Under the pieces are notes generated by a model that saw only the letters and a list, made by a program, of their open reading frames with translations, was not told the origin of the DNA and searched no databases. Below, piece after piece: positions 7,778 through 15,633 of a DNA stretch of 64,000 nt. Both the position numbers and the translations under genes were made by a program. Positions within the stretch are counted from its first letter, which is position 1, and every line of letters starts with the position of its first letter. This DNA is from Cellulosimicrobium funkei (GTDB taxonomy: Bacteria; Actinomycetota; Actinomycetes; Actinomycetales; Cellulomonadaceae): assembly GCF_004519295.1 (NCBI RefSeq), contig NZ_SOZH01000002.1, positions 219,117 through 283,116 on the forward strand, in the 5' to 3' direction.

Positions 7778-8869
7778 ATGCAGCACACGACCACCGTCGC
7801 CCGCCGCGGCCGGGCCCTCGCGACCGGCGTGGGCGCGACGCTCGCGCTCCTCGCCCTCGCGGCCTGCTCGGGGGGCGACGGCGCCGGGGGCGACGACGCG
7901 TCGTCGGGCAGCGGGGGCACGGTCACCCTGGTGACCCACGACTCCTTCGCGGTGAGCGACGACGTGCTCGCCGCGTTCGAGGAGGAGAGCGGGCTCACCG
8001 TCGAGCAGGTCGCGCCCGGCGACGGCGGCGCGCTGGTCAACCAGCTGATCCTCACGAAGGACTCGCCGCTCGGCGACGTCGTGTTCGGGATCGACAACAC
8101 CTTCGCGTCGCGCGCGATCGACGAGGGCGTCCTCGAGCCGTACACGCCCGCGGACCTCTCGGAGTCCGCCGCGTCGTACGCGGTCGGCGACGGCGGCGAG
8201 CTCACCGCCGTCGACCTCGGTGACGTGTGCGTCAACGTGGACCACGCGTGGTTCGCCGACGCGGGGATGCCCGAGCCCGTGACGCTCGAGGACCTGGCGA
8301 AGCCGGAGTACCGGGACCTCCTCGTCGTGACCAACCCCGCGACGTCGTCGCCGGGCCTCGCGTTCCTCCTCGCGACCGTCGGGGCGTTCGGCGAGGACGG
8401 CTGGGAGGACTACTGGGCGGACCTGCGCGCCAACGGCGTGAAGGTCGTCGACGGCTGGTCCGACGCGTACTACGTGGACTTCTCCGGCTCGGAGGGCGCG
8501 GGCCTGCGCCCGCTCGTGCTCTCGTACTCGACGTCGCCCGCGTTCACGCTCACCGAGGACGGCTCCGCGTCGACCACGGGCGCGCTGCTCGACACGTGCT
8601 TCCGCCAGGTCGAGTACGCGGGCGTGCTCGCGAACGCGAAGAACCCCGAGGGCGCGCAGCAGCTCCTCGACTTCCTCGTGAGCGAGACGTTCCAGGCCGA
8701 CGTCGCCGACCAGATGTACATGTACCCGGCCGACGACTCCGTCGCGCTGCCCGACGGCTGGGCCGAGTTCGCACCGCTCGCCGACGAGCCCTTCGAGGTC
8801 GCGCCCGCCGACGTCGCGGCGCACCGCGACGAGTGGATCAAGGCATGGACGGCGACGGTCGTCGACTGA
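7778..8869 (+). CDS. thiB: Thiamine ABC transporter substrate-binding lipoprotein
   Basis: The 363-residue protein has an N-terminal signal with a lipobox (LLALAACSG, Cys at about residue 30) and a Gly/Asp/Ser-rich linker. The mature periplasmic-binding fold starts with VTLVTHDSFAVSDDVLAAFE, typical of ThiB, and continues with GDVVFGIDNTF and a conserved YWADLRANGVKV region. It captures thiamine outside the membrane for ThiPQ. ATG at 7778 follows AGGGAGG; the reading frame upstream is riboswitch RNA. Expression is under the TPP riboswitch at 7595-7686. The thiP gene follows after a spacer that holds a cluster of 21-bp repeats. Confidence 0.92.
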   Translation: MQHTTTVARRGRALATGVGATLALLALAACSGGDGAGGDDASSGSGGTVTLVTHDSFAVSDDVLAAFEEESGLTVEQVAPGDGGALVNQLILTKDSPLGDVVFGIDNTFASRAIDEGVLEPYTPADLSESAASYAVGDGGELTAVDLGDVCVNVDHAWFADAGMPEPVTLEDLAKPEYRDLLVVTNPATSSPGLAFLLATVGAFGEDGWEDYWADLRANGVKVVDGWSDAYYVDFSGSEGAGLRPLVLSYSTSPAFTLTEDGSASTTGALLDTCFRQVEYAGVLANAKNPEGAQQLLDFLVSETFQADVADQMYMYPADDSVALPDGWAEFAPLADEPFEVAPADVAAHRDEWIKAWTATVVD

Positions 8870-8886
8870 CCCCCGGTCCCCCGGCG

Positions 8887-8962
8887 ACCACGGCTCTACC
8901 TCGCGGGGTAGAGCCGTGGTCGCGCAGGGGAGAACCGTGGTTTCCCGAGGTAGAGCCGTGGT
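8887..8962. repeat. 21-bp repeat cluster A, between thiB and thiP
   Basis: One inverted copy (8887-8903) is followed by three forward copies (8905-8920; a degenerate copy at 8925-8940; 8946-8962) spaced 20-21 bp. The core is GAGGTAGAGCCGTGGT. The first two form a strong hairpin with arms CCACGGCTCTACC and GGTAGAGCCGTGG around a short CG-rich loop. The last copy supplies GAGG 7 nt before GTG 8958, the likely thiP start. The hairpin sits inside an operon, so it may adjust the thiB:thiPQ ratio. The same repeat family occurs at 34295, 38363, 42321 and 42761. Confidence 0.9.
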
Positions 8963-10673
8963 GACGGGTCGGGCGGTCCGGCGGGGCGGCGTCGGGCGCG
9001 GGGTGCTGTGGGGTCTGGCGGCGGCGGTGCCGCTCGCGTTCCTCGGGGTGTTCTTCGCGTGGCCGGTCGTCACGCTCGTGGCGCGCGGGTTCGTCGGGGA
9101 CGACGGCGGCCTCGACCTCTCGGGGTTCGCGGAGGTCTTCTCCGAGCCCCGCACGTGGCGGATCGTCGGCCTCACGCTCTGGCAGGCCGTGCTCGGCACG
9201 GCGCTGTCGCTGCTGCTCGGCGTGCCCGGCGCGTACGTGCTGTACCGGTGCCGGTTCCCCGGTCGGCGGGTCGTGCGCGCGCTCGTCACGGTGCCGTTCG
9301 TGCTCCCGACCGTCGTCGTCGGCGTCGCGTTCCGGTCGCTGCTCGTGCAGGGCGGCCCGCTCGGGTTCCTGCGGCTCGACGAGACGTTCGCCGCGATCGT
9401 CGTCGCGCTCGTGTTCTTCAACTACTCCGTCGTGGTGCGCACCGTCGGCGGGCTCTGGGAGCACCTCGACCCGCGCGCCGAGCAGGCGGCGCGCGCCCTC
9501 GGCGCGACGCCGTGGCGCGCGTTCCGCACCGTGAAGCTCCCGGCGCTCACGCCCGCGATCGCGAGCGCCGCGTCGATCGTCTTCCTCTTCTGCGCGACGG
9601 CGTTCGGCGTCGTGCTCGTGCTCGGCGGCATCCGCTACGGGACGATCGAGACGGAGATCTGGATCCAGACCACGCAGTTCCTCGACCTGCGCACCGCCGC
9701 GGTGCTGTCGGTCGTGCAGCTCGTGGTCGTCGCGGCGGCGCTCACGGTGGCGAACCGCACGCGGGCCCGGCGCGAGCGCGCCCTCAACCTGTCGTCGTCG
9801 GCGTCGTCCGCGCACCCGCTGCGGCTGTGGCGCGACGGCCGCCCGACGGGCGACCTCGCGCCCGCGGCGCTCACCGCGGCCGTGGTCGTCGTGCTCGTCG
9901 GGCTGCCGCTCGGCACCCTCGTCGTGCGGTCGTTCCGCGTCCCGGGCGGCGGCTGGGGCCTCGACAACTACGCGAACCTCGGCACCACGGGCGGCCGCAA
10001 CGCGCTGTCGGTCACCGTGTGGGAGGCGGCGGGCAACTCGCTGCGCACCGCCGCGCTCGCGACCGTGCTCGCCGTCGTGATCGGGGGTCTCGTGGCGCTC
10101 GTCGTGTCCCGGCGCCCGCGCTCGCGTGGGGGCCGGCGCGCGATCTCGGTGCTCGACTCGGTGTTCATGCTCCCGCTCGGGGTCTCCGCGGTGACGGTCG
10201 GCTTCGGCTTCCTCGTCACGCTCGACCGGCCGATCGGCCTCGACGTCGACCTGCGCACGTCGGGGCTCCTCGTGCCGATCGCGCAGGCGGTCGTGGCGAC
10301 CCCGCTCGTCGTGCGCTCGGTCCTGCCGACGCTGCGCGCCATCGACCCGCGCCTGCGCGAGGCCGCCGCGACCCTCGGCGCCGCGCCCGGGCGCGTGTTC
10401 CGCACGGTCGACGGCCCGATCGCCGCGCGCTCGCTCGGGCTGGCGGTCGGGTTCGCGTTCGCCGTCTCGCTCGGGGAGTTCGGCGCGACGTCGTTCCTCG
10501 CCCGCCCGGACAGCGCGACCCTGCCGGTCGTGATCTTCCGGCTCATCGGGCGCCCGGGCGCCGAGAACTACGGCATGGCGCTCGCGGCGAGCGTCGTGCT
10601 CGCGCTGCTCACCGCGACCGTGATGCTGCTCGCCGAGCGGTTGCGCGGCGACCGACCCGGAGGAGAGTTCTGA
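8958..10673 (+). CDS. thiP: Thiamine ABC transporter permease
   Basis: This is a 571-residue double-unit permease with about 12 membrane helices. Each half carries an EAA-type coupling motif: AARALGATPWRAFRTVKLP in the first and AAATLGAAPGRVFRTVDGP in the second. Fusion of two BPD_transp_1 units in one chain is the normal ThiP arrangement. GTG 8958 is chosen because GAGG of a 21-bp repeat lies 7 nt upstream; GTG 8961 or GTG 8916 (also preceded by a repeat copy) are alternatives. The TGA overlaps the thiQ ATG by one base (TGATG). It works with ThiB and ThiQ to import thiamine. Confidence 0.9.
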   Translation: MVTGRAVRRGGVGRGVLWGLAAAVPLAFLGVFFAWPVVTLVARGFVGDDGGLDLSGFAEVFSEPRTWRIVGLTLWQAVLGTALSLLLGVPGAYVLYRCRFPGRRVVRALVTVPFVLPTVVVGVAFRSLLVQGGPLGFLRLDETFAAIVVALVFFNYSVVVRTVGGLWEHLDPRAEQAARALGATPWRAFRTVKLPALTPAIASAASIVFLFCATAFGVVLVLGGIRYGTIETEIWIQTTQFLDLRTAAVLSVVQLVVVAAALTVANRTRARRERALNLSSSASSAHPLRLWRDGRPTGDLAPAALTAAVVVVLVGLPLGTLVVRSFRVPGGGWGLDNYANLGTTGGRNALSVTVWEAAGNSLRTAALATVLAVVIGGLVALVVSRRPRSRGGRRAISVLDSVFMLPLGVSAVTVGFGFLVTLDRPIGLDVDLRTSGLLVPIAQAVVATPLVVRSVLPTLRAIDPRLREAAATLGAAPGRVFRTVDGPIAARSLGLAVGFAFAVSLGEFGATSFLARPDSATLPVVIFRLIGRPGAENYGMALAASVVLALLTATVMLLAERLRGDRPGGEF

Positions 10674-11773
10674 TGGTGCAGACCGACCCCGCCCCCGCGC
10701 GCGCGGGCGCGCCGGAGCCGTCGCGCCCCGGCCCCGGCACCGGGGAGGCCGCCGGGCTCGCGGTGCGCGACGTCGTCGTGCGGTACGGCGGGCGCGGCGC
10801 CGGGGGAGCGCGCACGGACCCCGGCACGACGGCGGTCGCGGGCGTCACGCTCGACGTCGCGCCCGGCGAGGTGCTCGCCCTGCTCGGGCCGAGCGGCTGC
10901 GGCAAGTCGAGCCTGCTGCGCGCCGTCGCGGGGCTCGAGCCGGTCGCCGCGGGCTCCGTGGCGTGGGACGGCCGCGACCTCACGGGCGTCCCCGTGCACC
11001 GCCGCGGGTTCGGGCTCATGTTCCAGGAGGGCCAGCTCTTCCCGCACCGCGACGTCGCGGGCAACGTCGCCTACGGGATCGCGGGGCTGCCGCGCGCCGA
11101 GCGCGACGCGCGCGTGGCCGAGCTGCTCGACGTCGTCGGGCTCGCCGGGTACGAGCGGCGCGCGGTCGCGACGCTCAGCGGGGGCGAGCGCCAGCGCGTC
11201 GCGCTCGCGCGGTCGCTCGCGCCGCGCCCCCGCCTGCTCCTGCTCGACGAGCCCCTCTCCGCGCTCGACCGGGGACTGCGCGAGCGCCTCGCGCTCGACC
11301 TGCGCGAGGCCCTGCGCGCCACCGGCACGACGGCCGTCTTCGTCACCCACGACCACGACGAGGCGTTCACCGTCGCCGACCGCGTCGCCGTCATGGACGC
11401 GGGCCGGCTCCTCCAGGTCGCGCCGCCCGAGGACCTCTGGCGCGCGCCCGGATCGCGCCGCGCCGCGGAGTTCCTCGGCTACCAGGCGTTCGTCCCGCAC
11501 GGGCCCGGGAACCTGCTCGCGGTCGGTCCGCGCGGCCTGCGGCTCGCGGGCGAGGGCATGCCGGCGTCGGACGACGCGTGGGACGCGACCGTCGTCGGGA
11601 GCGTGTTCCGCCGCGGCGCGGTCGAGGTGACCGTCGACGTCGACCTGCCCGGACGCTCCGGCGGTGCGCCCGCGCGGCTGGTGGCGCTCGCGGGCGCCCC
11701 GGCGGTCGTCGAGCAGGGCGACCGGGTGCGGGTCGTCGTCGACCCGGCCGGGTGCGCCGTCGTCCCGGACTGA
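10673..11773 (+). CDS. thiQ: Thiamine ABC transporter ATP-binding protein
   Basis: The 366-residue ATPase has Walker A GPSGCGKSS, a Q-loop in LMFQEGQLFPH, signature LSGGERQR, Walker B LLLLDEPLSALD and the H-loop THDHDEA. The first 35 residues are a Pro/Ala/Gly-rich extension. After the ABC core (about residues 40-265) comes a C-terminal region of about 100 residues that looks like a TOBE-type regulatory domain, longer than in the E. coli ThiQ. It is the third gene of the riboswitch-controlled thiBPQ operon and starts on the last base of the thiP stop. A perfect 11-bp hairpin overlaps its stop codon. Confidence 0.9.
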   Translation: MVQTDPAPARAGAPEPSRPGPGTGEAAGLAVRDVVVRYGGRGAGGARTDPGTTAVAGVTLDVAPGEVLALLGPSGCGKSSLLRAVAGLEPVAAGSVAWDGRDLTGVPVHRRGFGLMFQEGQLFPHRDVAGNVAYGIAGLPRAERDARVAELLDVVGLAGYERRAVATLSGGERQRVALARSLAPRPRLLLLDEPLSALDRGLRERLALDLREALRATGTTAVFVTHDHDEAFTVADRVAVMDAGRLLQVAPPEDLWRAPGSRRAAEFLGYQAFVPHGPGNLLAVGPRGLRLAGEGMPASDDAWDATVVGSVFRRGAVEVTVDVDLPGRSGGAPARLVALAGAPAVVEQGDRVRVVVDPAGCAVVPD

Positions 11774-11797
11774 CGCCCGGGCGGGTCGCCCGGGCGT
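11773..11797 (+). terminator. Hairpin at end of thiBPQ
   Basis: ACGCCCGGGCG (11773-11783) and CGCCCGGGCGT (11787-11797) pair perfectly around GGT. The stem begins on the last base of the thiQ stop codon. There is no U-tract, as is common in high-GC actinobacteria, so the terminator role rests on position and stem strength. Confidence 0.6.
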
Positions 11798-11837
11798 GCG
11801 ACGAGCGAGAGCGCCGCAGCCGACCTAGCGTCGGGGG

Positions 11838-12158
11838 ATGGACGACGTGACGACCGGTGACCACCCCCCGGAGAAGAACGGCAGCAAGTCCGCGAAGATC
11901 CTGTACCGCCCCGTCGGCATCGTCAGCTCCGTCGTGGGCGGGCTCGTCGCCGGGCAGGTGTTCAAGCAGATCTACAAGCGGGTCTCGCCCGGCCACCGCA
12001 AGGACGCCCCGACACCTTTGCAGTCGGAGTACCCGCTCAAGGAGATCGTGCTCGCGGCGCTCCTGCAGGGGGCGGTCTACGCGGTGGTGAAGGCGCTCAT
12101 CGACCGCGGCGGGGCGCGCGCGTTCGAGCGCTGGACGGGGGAGTGGCCCGGCGACTGA
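11838..12158 (+). CDS. DUF4235 family protein
   Basis: The protein has 106 residues. A basic N-terminus leads into a first helix with ILYRPVGIVSSVVGGLVAGQVFKQIYKRV, which exactly follows the DUF4235 pattern, and a second helix with LKEIVLAALLQGAVYAVVKALIDR. Compared with the 91-residue member at 2944-3219 it has longer hydrophilic ends. ATG at 11838 follows a GGGG-rich leader. It ends 3 bp before the stop of the convergent response-regulator gene. It is a small membrane protein of unknown function. Confidence 0.8.
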   Translation: MDDVTTGDHPPEKNGSKSAKILYRPVGIVSSVVGGLVAGQVFKQIYKRVSPGHRKDAPTPLQSEYPLKEIVLAALLQGAVYAVVKALIDRGGARAFERWTGEWPGD

Positions 12159-12161
12159 CGG

Positions 12162-12887
12162 TCAGTCGAGGCCCGCGGCGTGGACGAGCAGCGCGACCTG
12201 CGTCCGGTTCTCCAGCCCGAGCTTGAGCAGCACGCTCGACACGTGGGCCTTGACCGTCGGGACGCTGAGGAACAGGCGCGCGGCGATGTCCGCGTTCGTC
12301 GCGCCGCGGCCGAGCTCGACCGCGACGTCGCGCTCGCGCCCGGTGAGCGCGTCGAGCGCGGCCCGGGCCCGCTCGCGCTGGCCGCCCGCGTCGGCCACCG
12401 ACGTCATGAGACGCCGCGCGATCTCCGGCGACAGCACGGGTTCGCCCGTCGCGGCCGCGCGCACGGCGGCGACGATCCGCTCGGGCGGCATGTCCTTGAG
12501 CAGGTAGCCGGACGCCCCGGCGTGCAGGGCTCCGACGACCTCCTCGTCCGTGTCGAACGTCGTGAGCACGACGACGGCCGGCGCGTCCGGTCGCGCCCGC
12601 ACGCGCCGCGTGGCCTCGATCCCGTCGACGCGCGGCATGCGCAGGTCCATGAGCACGACGTCGGTCGGGTGGGCGTCGAGCACGGCCGTCACCTCCGCGC
12701 CGTCCGCGGCCTCGCCGACGACCTCGATCCCGTGCGCGCCGTCGAGCATGAGGCGCAGCCCGGCGCGGACGAGCGCGTCGTCGTCCACGATCACCAGGCG
12801 GGTGCGCGCGGTGTCCGGGGGGACCGGCCCGTCGTCGCGGTCGTCGCTCCCGCGCGGGGCGTCCCCGCGCCCACCCTGCTCCGTCAC
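12162..12887 (-). CDS. NarL/FixJ-type response regulator
   Basis: The 241-residue protein has an N-terminal receiver domain (about residues 29-145) with the acidic pocket VIVDDD, the phospho-acceptor Asp in VVLMDLRMPRVDG, a TT pair in VVLTTFDTDE and Lys in GYLLKD. The C-terminal LuxR-type HTH (about 175-238) contains LTGRERDVAVELGRG and SVPTVKAHVSSVLLKL. The start is GTG 12887, which overlaps the kinase stop (GTGA); the reading frame further upstream is antisense noise. It forms a two-component system with the upstream kinase. No target is visible, though the divergent DUF6069 gene is a candidate. Confidence 0.92.
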   Translation of the reverse strand: MTEQGGRGDAPRGSDDRDDGPVPPDTARTRLVIVDDDALVRAGLRLMLDGAHGIEVVGEAADGAEVTAVLDAHPTDVVLMDLRMPRVDGIEATRRVRARPDAPAVVVLTTFDTDEEVVGALHAGASGYLLKDMPPERIVAAVRAAATGEPVLSPEIARRLMTSVADAGGQRERARAALDALTGRERDVAVELGRGATNADIAARLFLSVPTVKAHVSSVLLKLGLENRTQVALLVHAAGLD

Positions 12888-14149
12888 GCGTCCCACGGTA
12901 GCCGGACGTCGAGGACGAACCCTGCGTCCCGCGCCCCGACGTCGAGGGTCCCGCCGAGCAGGTCGACGCGCTCCCGGAGCCCGACCAGCCCGGTGCCGGT
13001 GCCGCTGCCCGCGCGGTCGCCGACGCCTCCCGGGCCGACACCGCCGCCGCCATCGCCCGCGCCGACGGGGACGCGGCGCGGGCCGTCGTCGGACACCGTG
13101 ACCCGGACCTCGCCCGCCCGGGCGGCGACGCGGAGCGTCACCGGGCCGCCCGGCGCGTGCCGCCGGGCGTTCGTCAGCCCCTCCTGCGCGACGCGGAAGG
13201 CCGCGACCGCGACCGTCGGCGGGACGTCGGCGGACCCCGTCCGCTCGTAGGTCACGTCGCCGCCGGCGTCGCGCGCCTCCACGACGAGCCGCTCGACGTC
13301 GTCGAGCGTCGGCTGCGGCGACAGCGCGTCGGCCCCGCCGGGCCCGGGCTCGGCGCGCAGCACCCGTACGACGTCGCGCAGGTCGTCGAGCGCCGAGCTC
13401 ACCCCGGCGCGCACCAGTCCCGCGGCGCGGGCGAGCCGCTCCGGGTCGGCGTCCGGCCGGTACTCGAGCGCGCCCGCCGTGGCGGCGAGGAGCGAGAGCC
13501 GGTGCGCGAGGGTGTCGTGCATCTCGCGCGCTATCCGGGTGCGCTCCGCGACGCGCGCCTCGGCCACACGGCGCTCCTGCTCGCGCTCGGCGCGGCGCGC
13601 GCGGTCCCGCAGCGACCACAGCAGCTGGTCGCGCGCCCGCGCGTACTGGCCCCAGCCGAGCAGGGCGGCGTGCACGGCGAGGTCGCACAGGAGCCACCAG
13701 CCGAGCGGCAGCGCCTGCGGCCGCCACAGCGCCTGCACGGCGTGACCGACGAACCCGGCGACCGCGACCGGGAGCGCGGTGCGCAGCGGGTACCAGCGCG
13801 CGACCTGCAGGGTCGTGACGGTCGAGGCCGGGGTCGCGGCACCCGAGTACGCCGCGAGCGAGGCGAGGACCAGCGCGCCGACCACCGGGGCGTCGCGCGG
13901 GGTCCGCGACCACAGCAGGGGCAGCGCCGCGAGGGCGAGGACCGCGACGGCGACGTCGAGCCACGGGGCCGCGCCGGCGTCGTCCTGCGCGACGACCCCG
14001 GCCGTCGCGAGCGCCGTGAGCACCGCGACGGCGAGCCAGGCGAGCGCGACCACCCACCCGGGGACGAGGACGTGCGTGCCGTCGCGGCGCGCGGCGGCCG
14101 TCGCGAGAACGGGGCGCCCGGCGAGGGGAGGGCAGTCGGTGGTGGTCAT
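12884..14149 (-). CDS. Sensor histidine kinase, HisKA_3 type
   Basis: The 421-residue kinase has about four to six N-terminal membrane helices (residues 30-190), a short coiled-coil stretch (RRAEREQERRVAEARV) and the dimerisation/phospho-acceptor box ERTRIAREMHDTLAHRLS with the reactive His. The C-terminal ATPase part has an N-box EGLTNARRHA, then VTVSDDG and a glycine-rich lid interrupted by a long Gly/Pro insert, and GTGLVGLRERV. This is the usual partner type for NarL regulators. ATG 14149 is the likely start. The TCA stop overlaps the regulator's GTG, so the pair is coupled. The signal sensed is unknown. Confidence 0.9.
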   Translation of the reverse strand: MTTTDCPPLAGRPVLATAAARRDGTHVLVPGWVVALAWLAVAVLTALATAGVVAQDDAGAAPWLDVAVAVLALAALPLLWSRTPRDAPVVGALVLASLAAYSGAATPASTVTTLQVARWYPLRTALPVAVAGFVGHAVQALWRPQALPLGWWLLCDLAVHAALLGWGQYARARDQLLWSLRDRARRAEREQERRVAEARVAERTRIAREMHDTLAHRLSLLAATAGALEYRPDADPERLARAAGLVRAGVSSALDDLRDVVRVLRAEPGPGGADALSPQPTLDDVERLVVEARDAGGDVTYERTGSADVPPTVAVAAFRVAQEGLTNARRHAPGGPVTLRVAARAGEVRVTVSDDGPRRVPVGAGDGGGGVGPGGVGDRAGSGTGTGLVGLRERVDLLGGTLDVGARDAGFVLDVRLPWDA

Positions 14150-14371
14150 GCTCCGGACGCTAGGCGGCCGGTGCGCGGCCGACCACCGACCAAGGTCGGG
14201 GGTCGCCGTCCGGCAGGAGGGTCGAGGCCCGACGCCGGCCGGCCCGGCCCCCGCCGTCCGGCCGACGCGAGGCGGGCGCTCGGGCCGCGAGCGTGGGAGA
14301 CGTCGGCACCCGCCGACCGCGGCCCCGGCCGCACGAGACGCGGCTCCGCCGCGCGACGAAGGAGGAACGTC

Positions 14372-14830
14372 ATGTCCACGACACGGAGCACGTCGAGCAG
14401 CGCCTCGGACGCCACCTCGCGCGGCGCCTCGCACGTCCCAGGCCACCCCGTGCCGGACGGGCGGACGGCGCGGCGCGTGCCGCGCTGGGCCGTCCCGCCC
14501 GTCGCGGCGGTGGTCGCCGCCGTCGTGCTGCTCGTCGGGACGGCGCTCGGCGTCGACCCCGCGGTGCGCACCGCGACCGGGACGCAGACGGTCGGCGTCG
14601 TGGCGGCCGTCGTCGTGACGCTCGTCGTCGGGTACGCCGGGTGGGGCGTGCGTGCGCTGCTCGGCCGCCTGCGCTCGGGCGGCCGACGGCCCTGGCTCGT
14701 GACGTGCGGCGTCGTCCTGCTCGTCTCCCTGCTCGGCCCGCTCGGAGCGGTGACGCCCGGTGCGGTGGCCCTGCTCGTCGTCGAGCACCTGACGGTGGGC
14801 GCGACCCTGACCCTGGCCCTCCGCCGCTGA
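14372..14830 (+). CDS. DUF6069-like membrane protein
   Basis: This 152-residue protein has a hydrophilic Ser/Thr-rich N-terminus (residues 1-40) and four hydrophobic segments (about 41-62, 70-92, 108-126 and 130-148). The four-helix layout with GWGVRALLGRL in the second loop and WLVTCGVVLLVSLLGPL in the third helix fits the DUF6069 family. ATG 14372 is preceded by GGAGG 8 nt upstream. The gene is divergent from the sensor kinase across a 222-bp gap in which I see no gene, so the two-component system may control it. Its function is unknown. Confidence 0.75.
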   Translation: MSTTRSTSSSASDATSRGASHVPGHPVPDGRTARRVPRWAVPPVAAVVAAVVLLVGTALGVDPAVRTATGTQTVGVVAAVVVTLVVGYAGWGVRALLGRLRSGGRRPWLVTCGVVLLVSLLGPLGAVTPGAVALLVVEHLTVGATLTLALRR

Positions 14831-14862
14831 ACCCCGCCCCCACCCCCCACCCCCACCTCCGC

Positions 14863-14918
14863 CGAACACGGGGTCGGCGACCGTTATCCGCCGGATCTGG
14901 TCGCTGACCCCGTGTTCG
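14863..14918. terminator. Long inverted repeat with nested palindrome
   Basis: CGAACACGGGGTCGGCGACC (14863-14882) pairs with GGTCGCTGACCCCGTGTTCG (14899-14918) over 20 bp with one mismatch. The 16-nt loop contains a further palindrome, ATCCG-C-CGGAT (14886-14896). It lies 33 bp after the DUF6069 gene and 95 bp before the RibD-like gene. It could terminate the first, but it is longer and more complex than an ordinary terminator. It may belong to an interspersed palindrome family. Confidence 0.6.
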
Positions 14919-15012
14919 ACGGGGGATTGGTGGCGTGTTCGGCCGGGGACGATGAGATTCCGCTGCGGCTACGGTCTGTTTCTCGTCGATCCTCCCGACC
15001 GGAAGGCCCACC

Positions 15013-15633
15013 ATGACCGCGACGCTCGTGTCCACCCTGTTCCTCTCGCTCGACGGCGTCGCCGAGATCGACCCGGCGTGGCACTTCCCCTACTTCGACG
15101 ACCACATGGCCGCGGCGGTGGACGAGGACTACCGGGACGTCGACGCGCTCCTCCTCGGGCGCGTCACGTACGACAGCTTCGCCGGCGCGTGGCCCGAGCG
15201 GGAGACCGCCGGGGAGGAGGACGCGGAGTTCGCCGCGCGCCTCGGGAACCTGCGCAAGATCGTCGCGACGCGCGGCGACCAGGACCTCGGGTGGCGGCAC
15301 GTCGAGCGGGTCGACGGCGACCTCGTCGACGCGGTCCGCGCCCTCAAGGAGGAGCCGGGACTCGGCAAGGTGCTCGTCGCCGGGTCGATCTCGGTCGTGC
15401 GCCAGCTCCTCGCGGCGGGGCTGCTCGACGAGCTGCGCCTGCTCGTCCACCCCGTCGCGGCGCGCACGGGCGAGCGGCTGTTCGACGAGGGCGAGCCCGT
15501 CTACCCGCTGACGCTCCTGCGCTCGGAGACGTTCCCCACAGGCGTCGTGCGGCTCGTCTACGCCCCGGGCGAGATCCCCGGGGACGTCGGCTACGACGAC
15601 GTCAAGGACAAGGTGCCGTCCGGCGACGCGTGA
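15013..15633 (+). CDS. Dihydrofolate reductase family / RibD C-terminal domain protein
   Basis: This 206-residue protein starts TATLVSTLFLSLDGVAEIDPAWHFPYFD, the typical opening of the actinobacterial YyaP/RibD_C group. It has LLLGRVTYDSFAGAWP around residue 50 and GKVLVAGSISVVRQLLAAGLLDEL near residue 120, which matches the NADPH-binding G-S-x-x-L segment. These proteins share the DHFR fold, but the substrate is seldom known. ATG 15013 is used. The last 43 bp overlap the convergent phosphatase gene of the stressosome operon. Confidence 0.85.
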   Translation: MTATLVSTLFLSLDGVAEIDPAWHFPYFDDHMAAAVDEDYRDVDALLLGRVTYDSFAGAWPERETAGEEDAEFAARLGNLRKIVATRGDQDLGWRHVERVDGDLVDAVRALKEEPGLGKVLVAGSISVVRQLLAAGLLDELRLLVHPVAARTGERLFDEGEPVYPLTLLRSETFPTGVVRLVYAPGEIPGDVGYDDVKDKVPSGDA

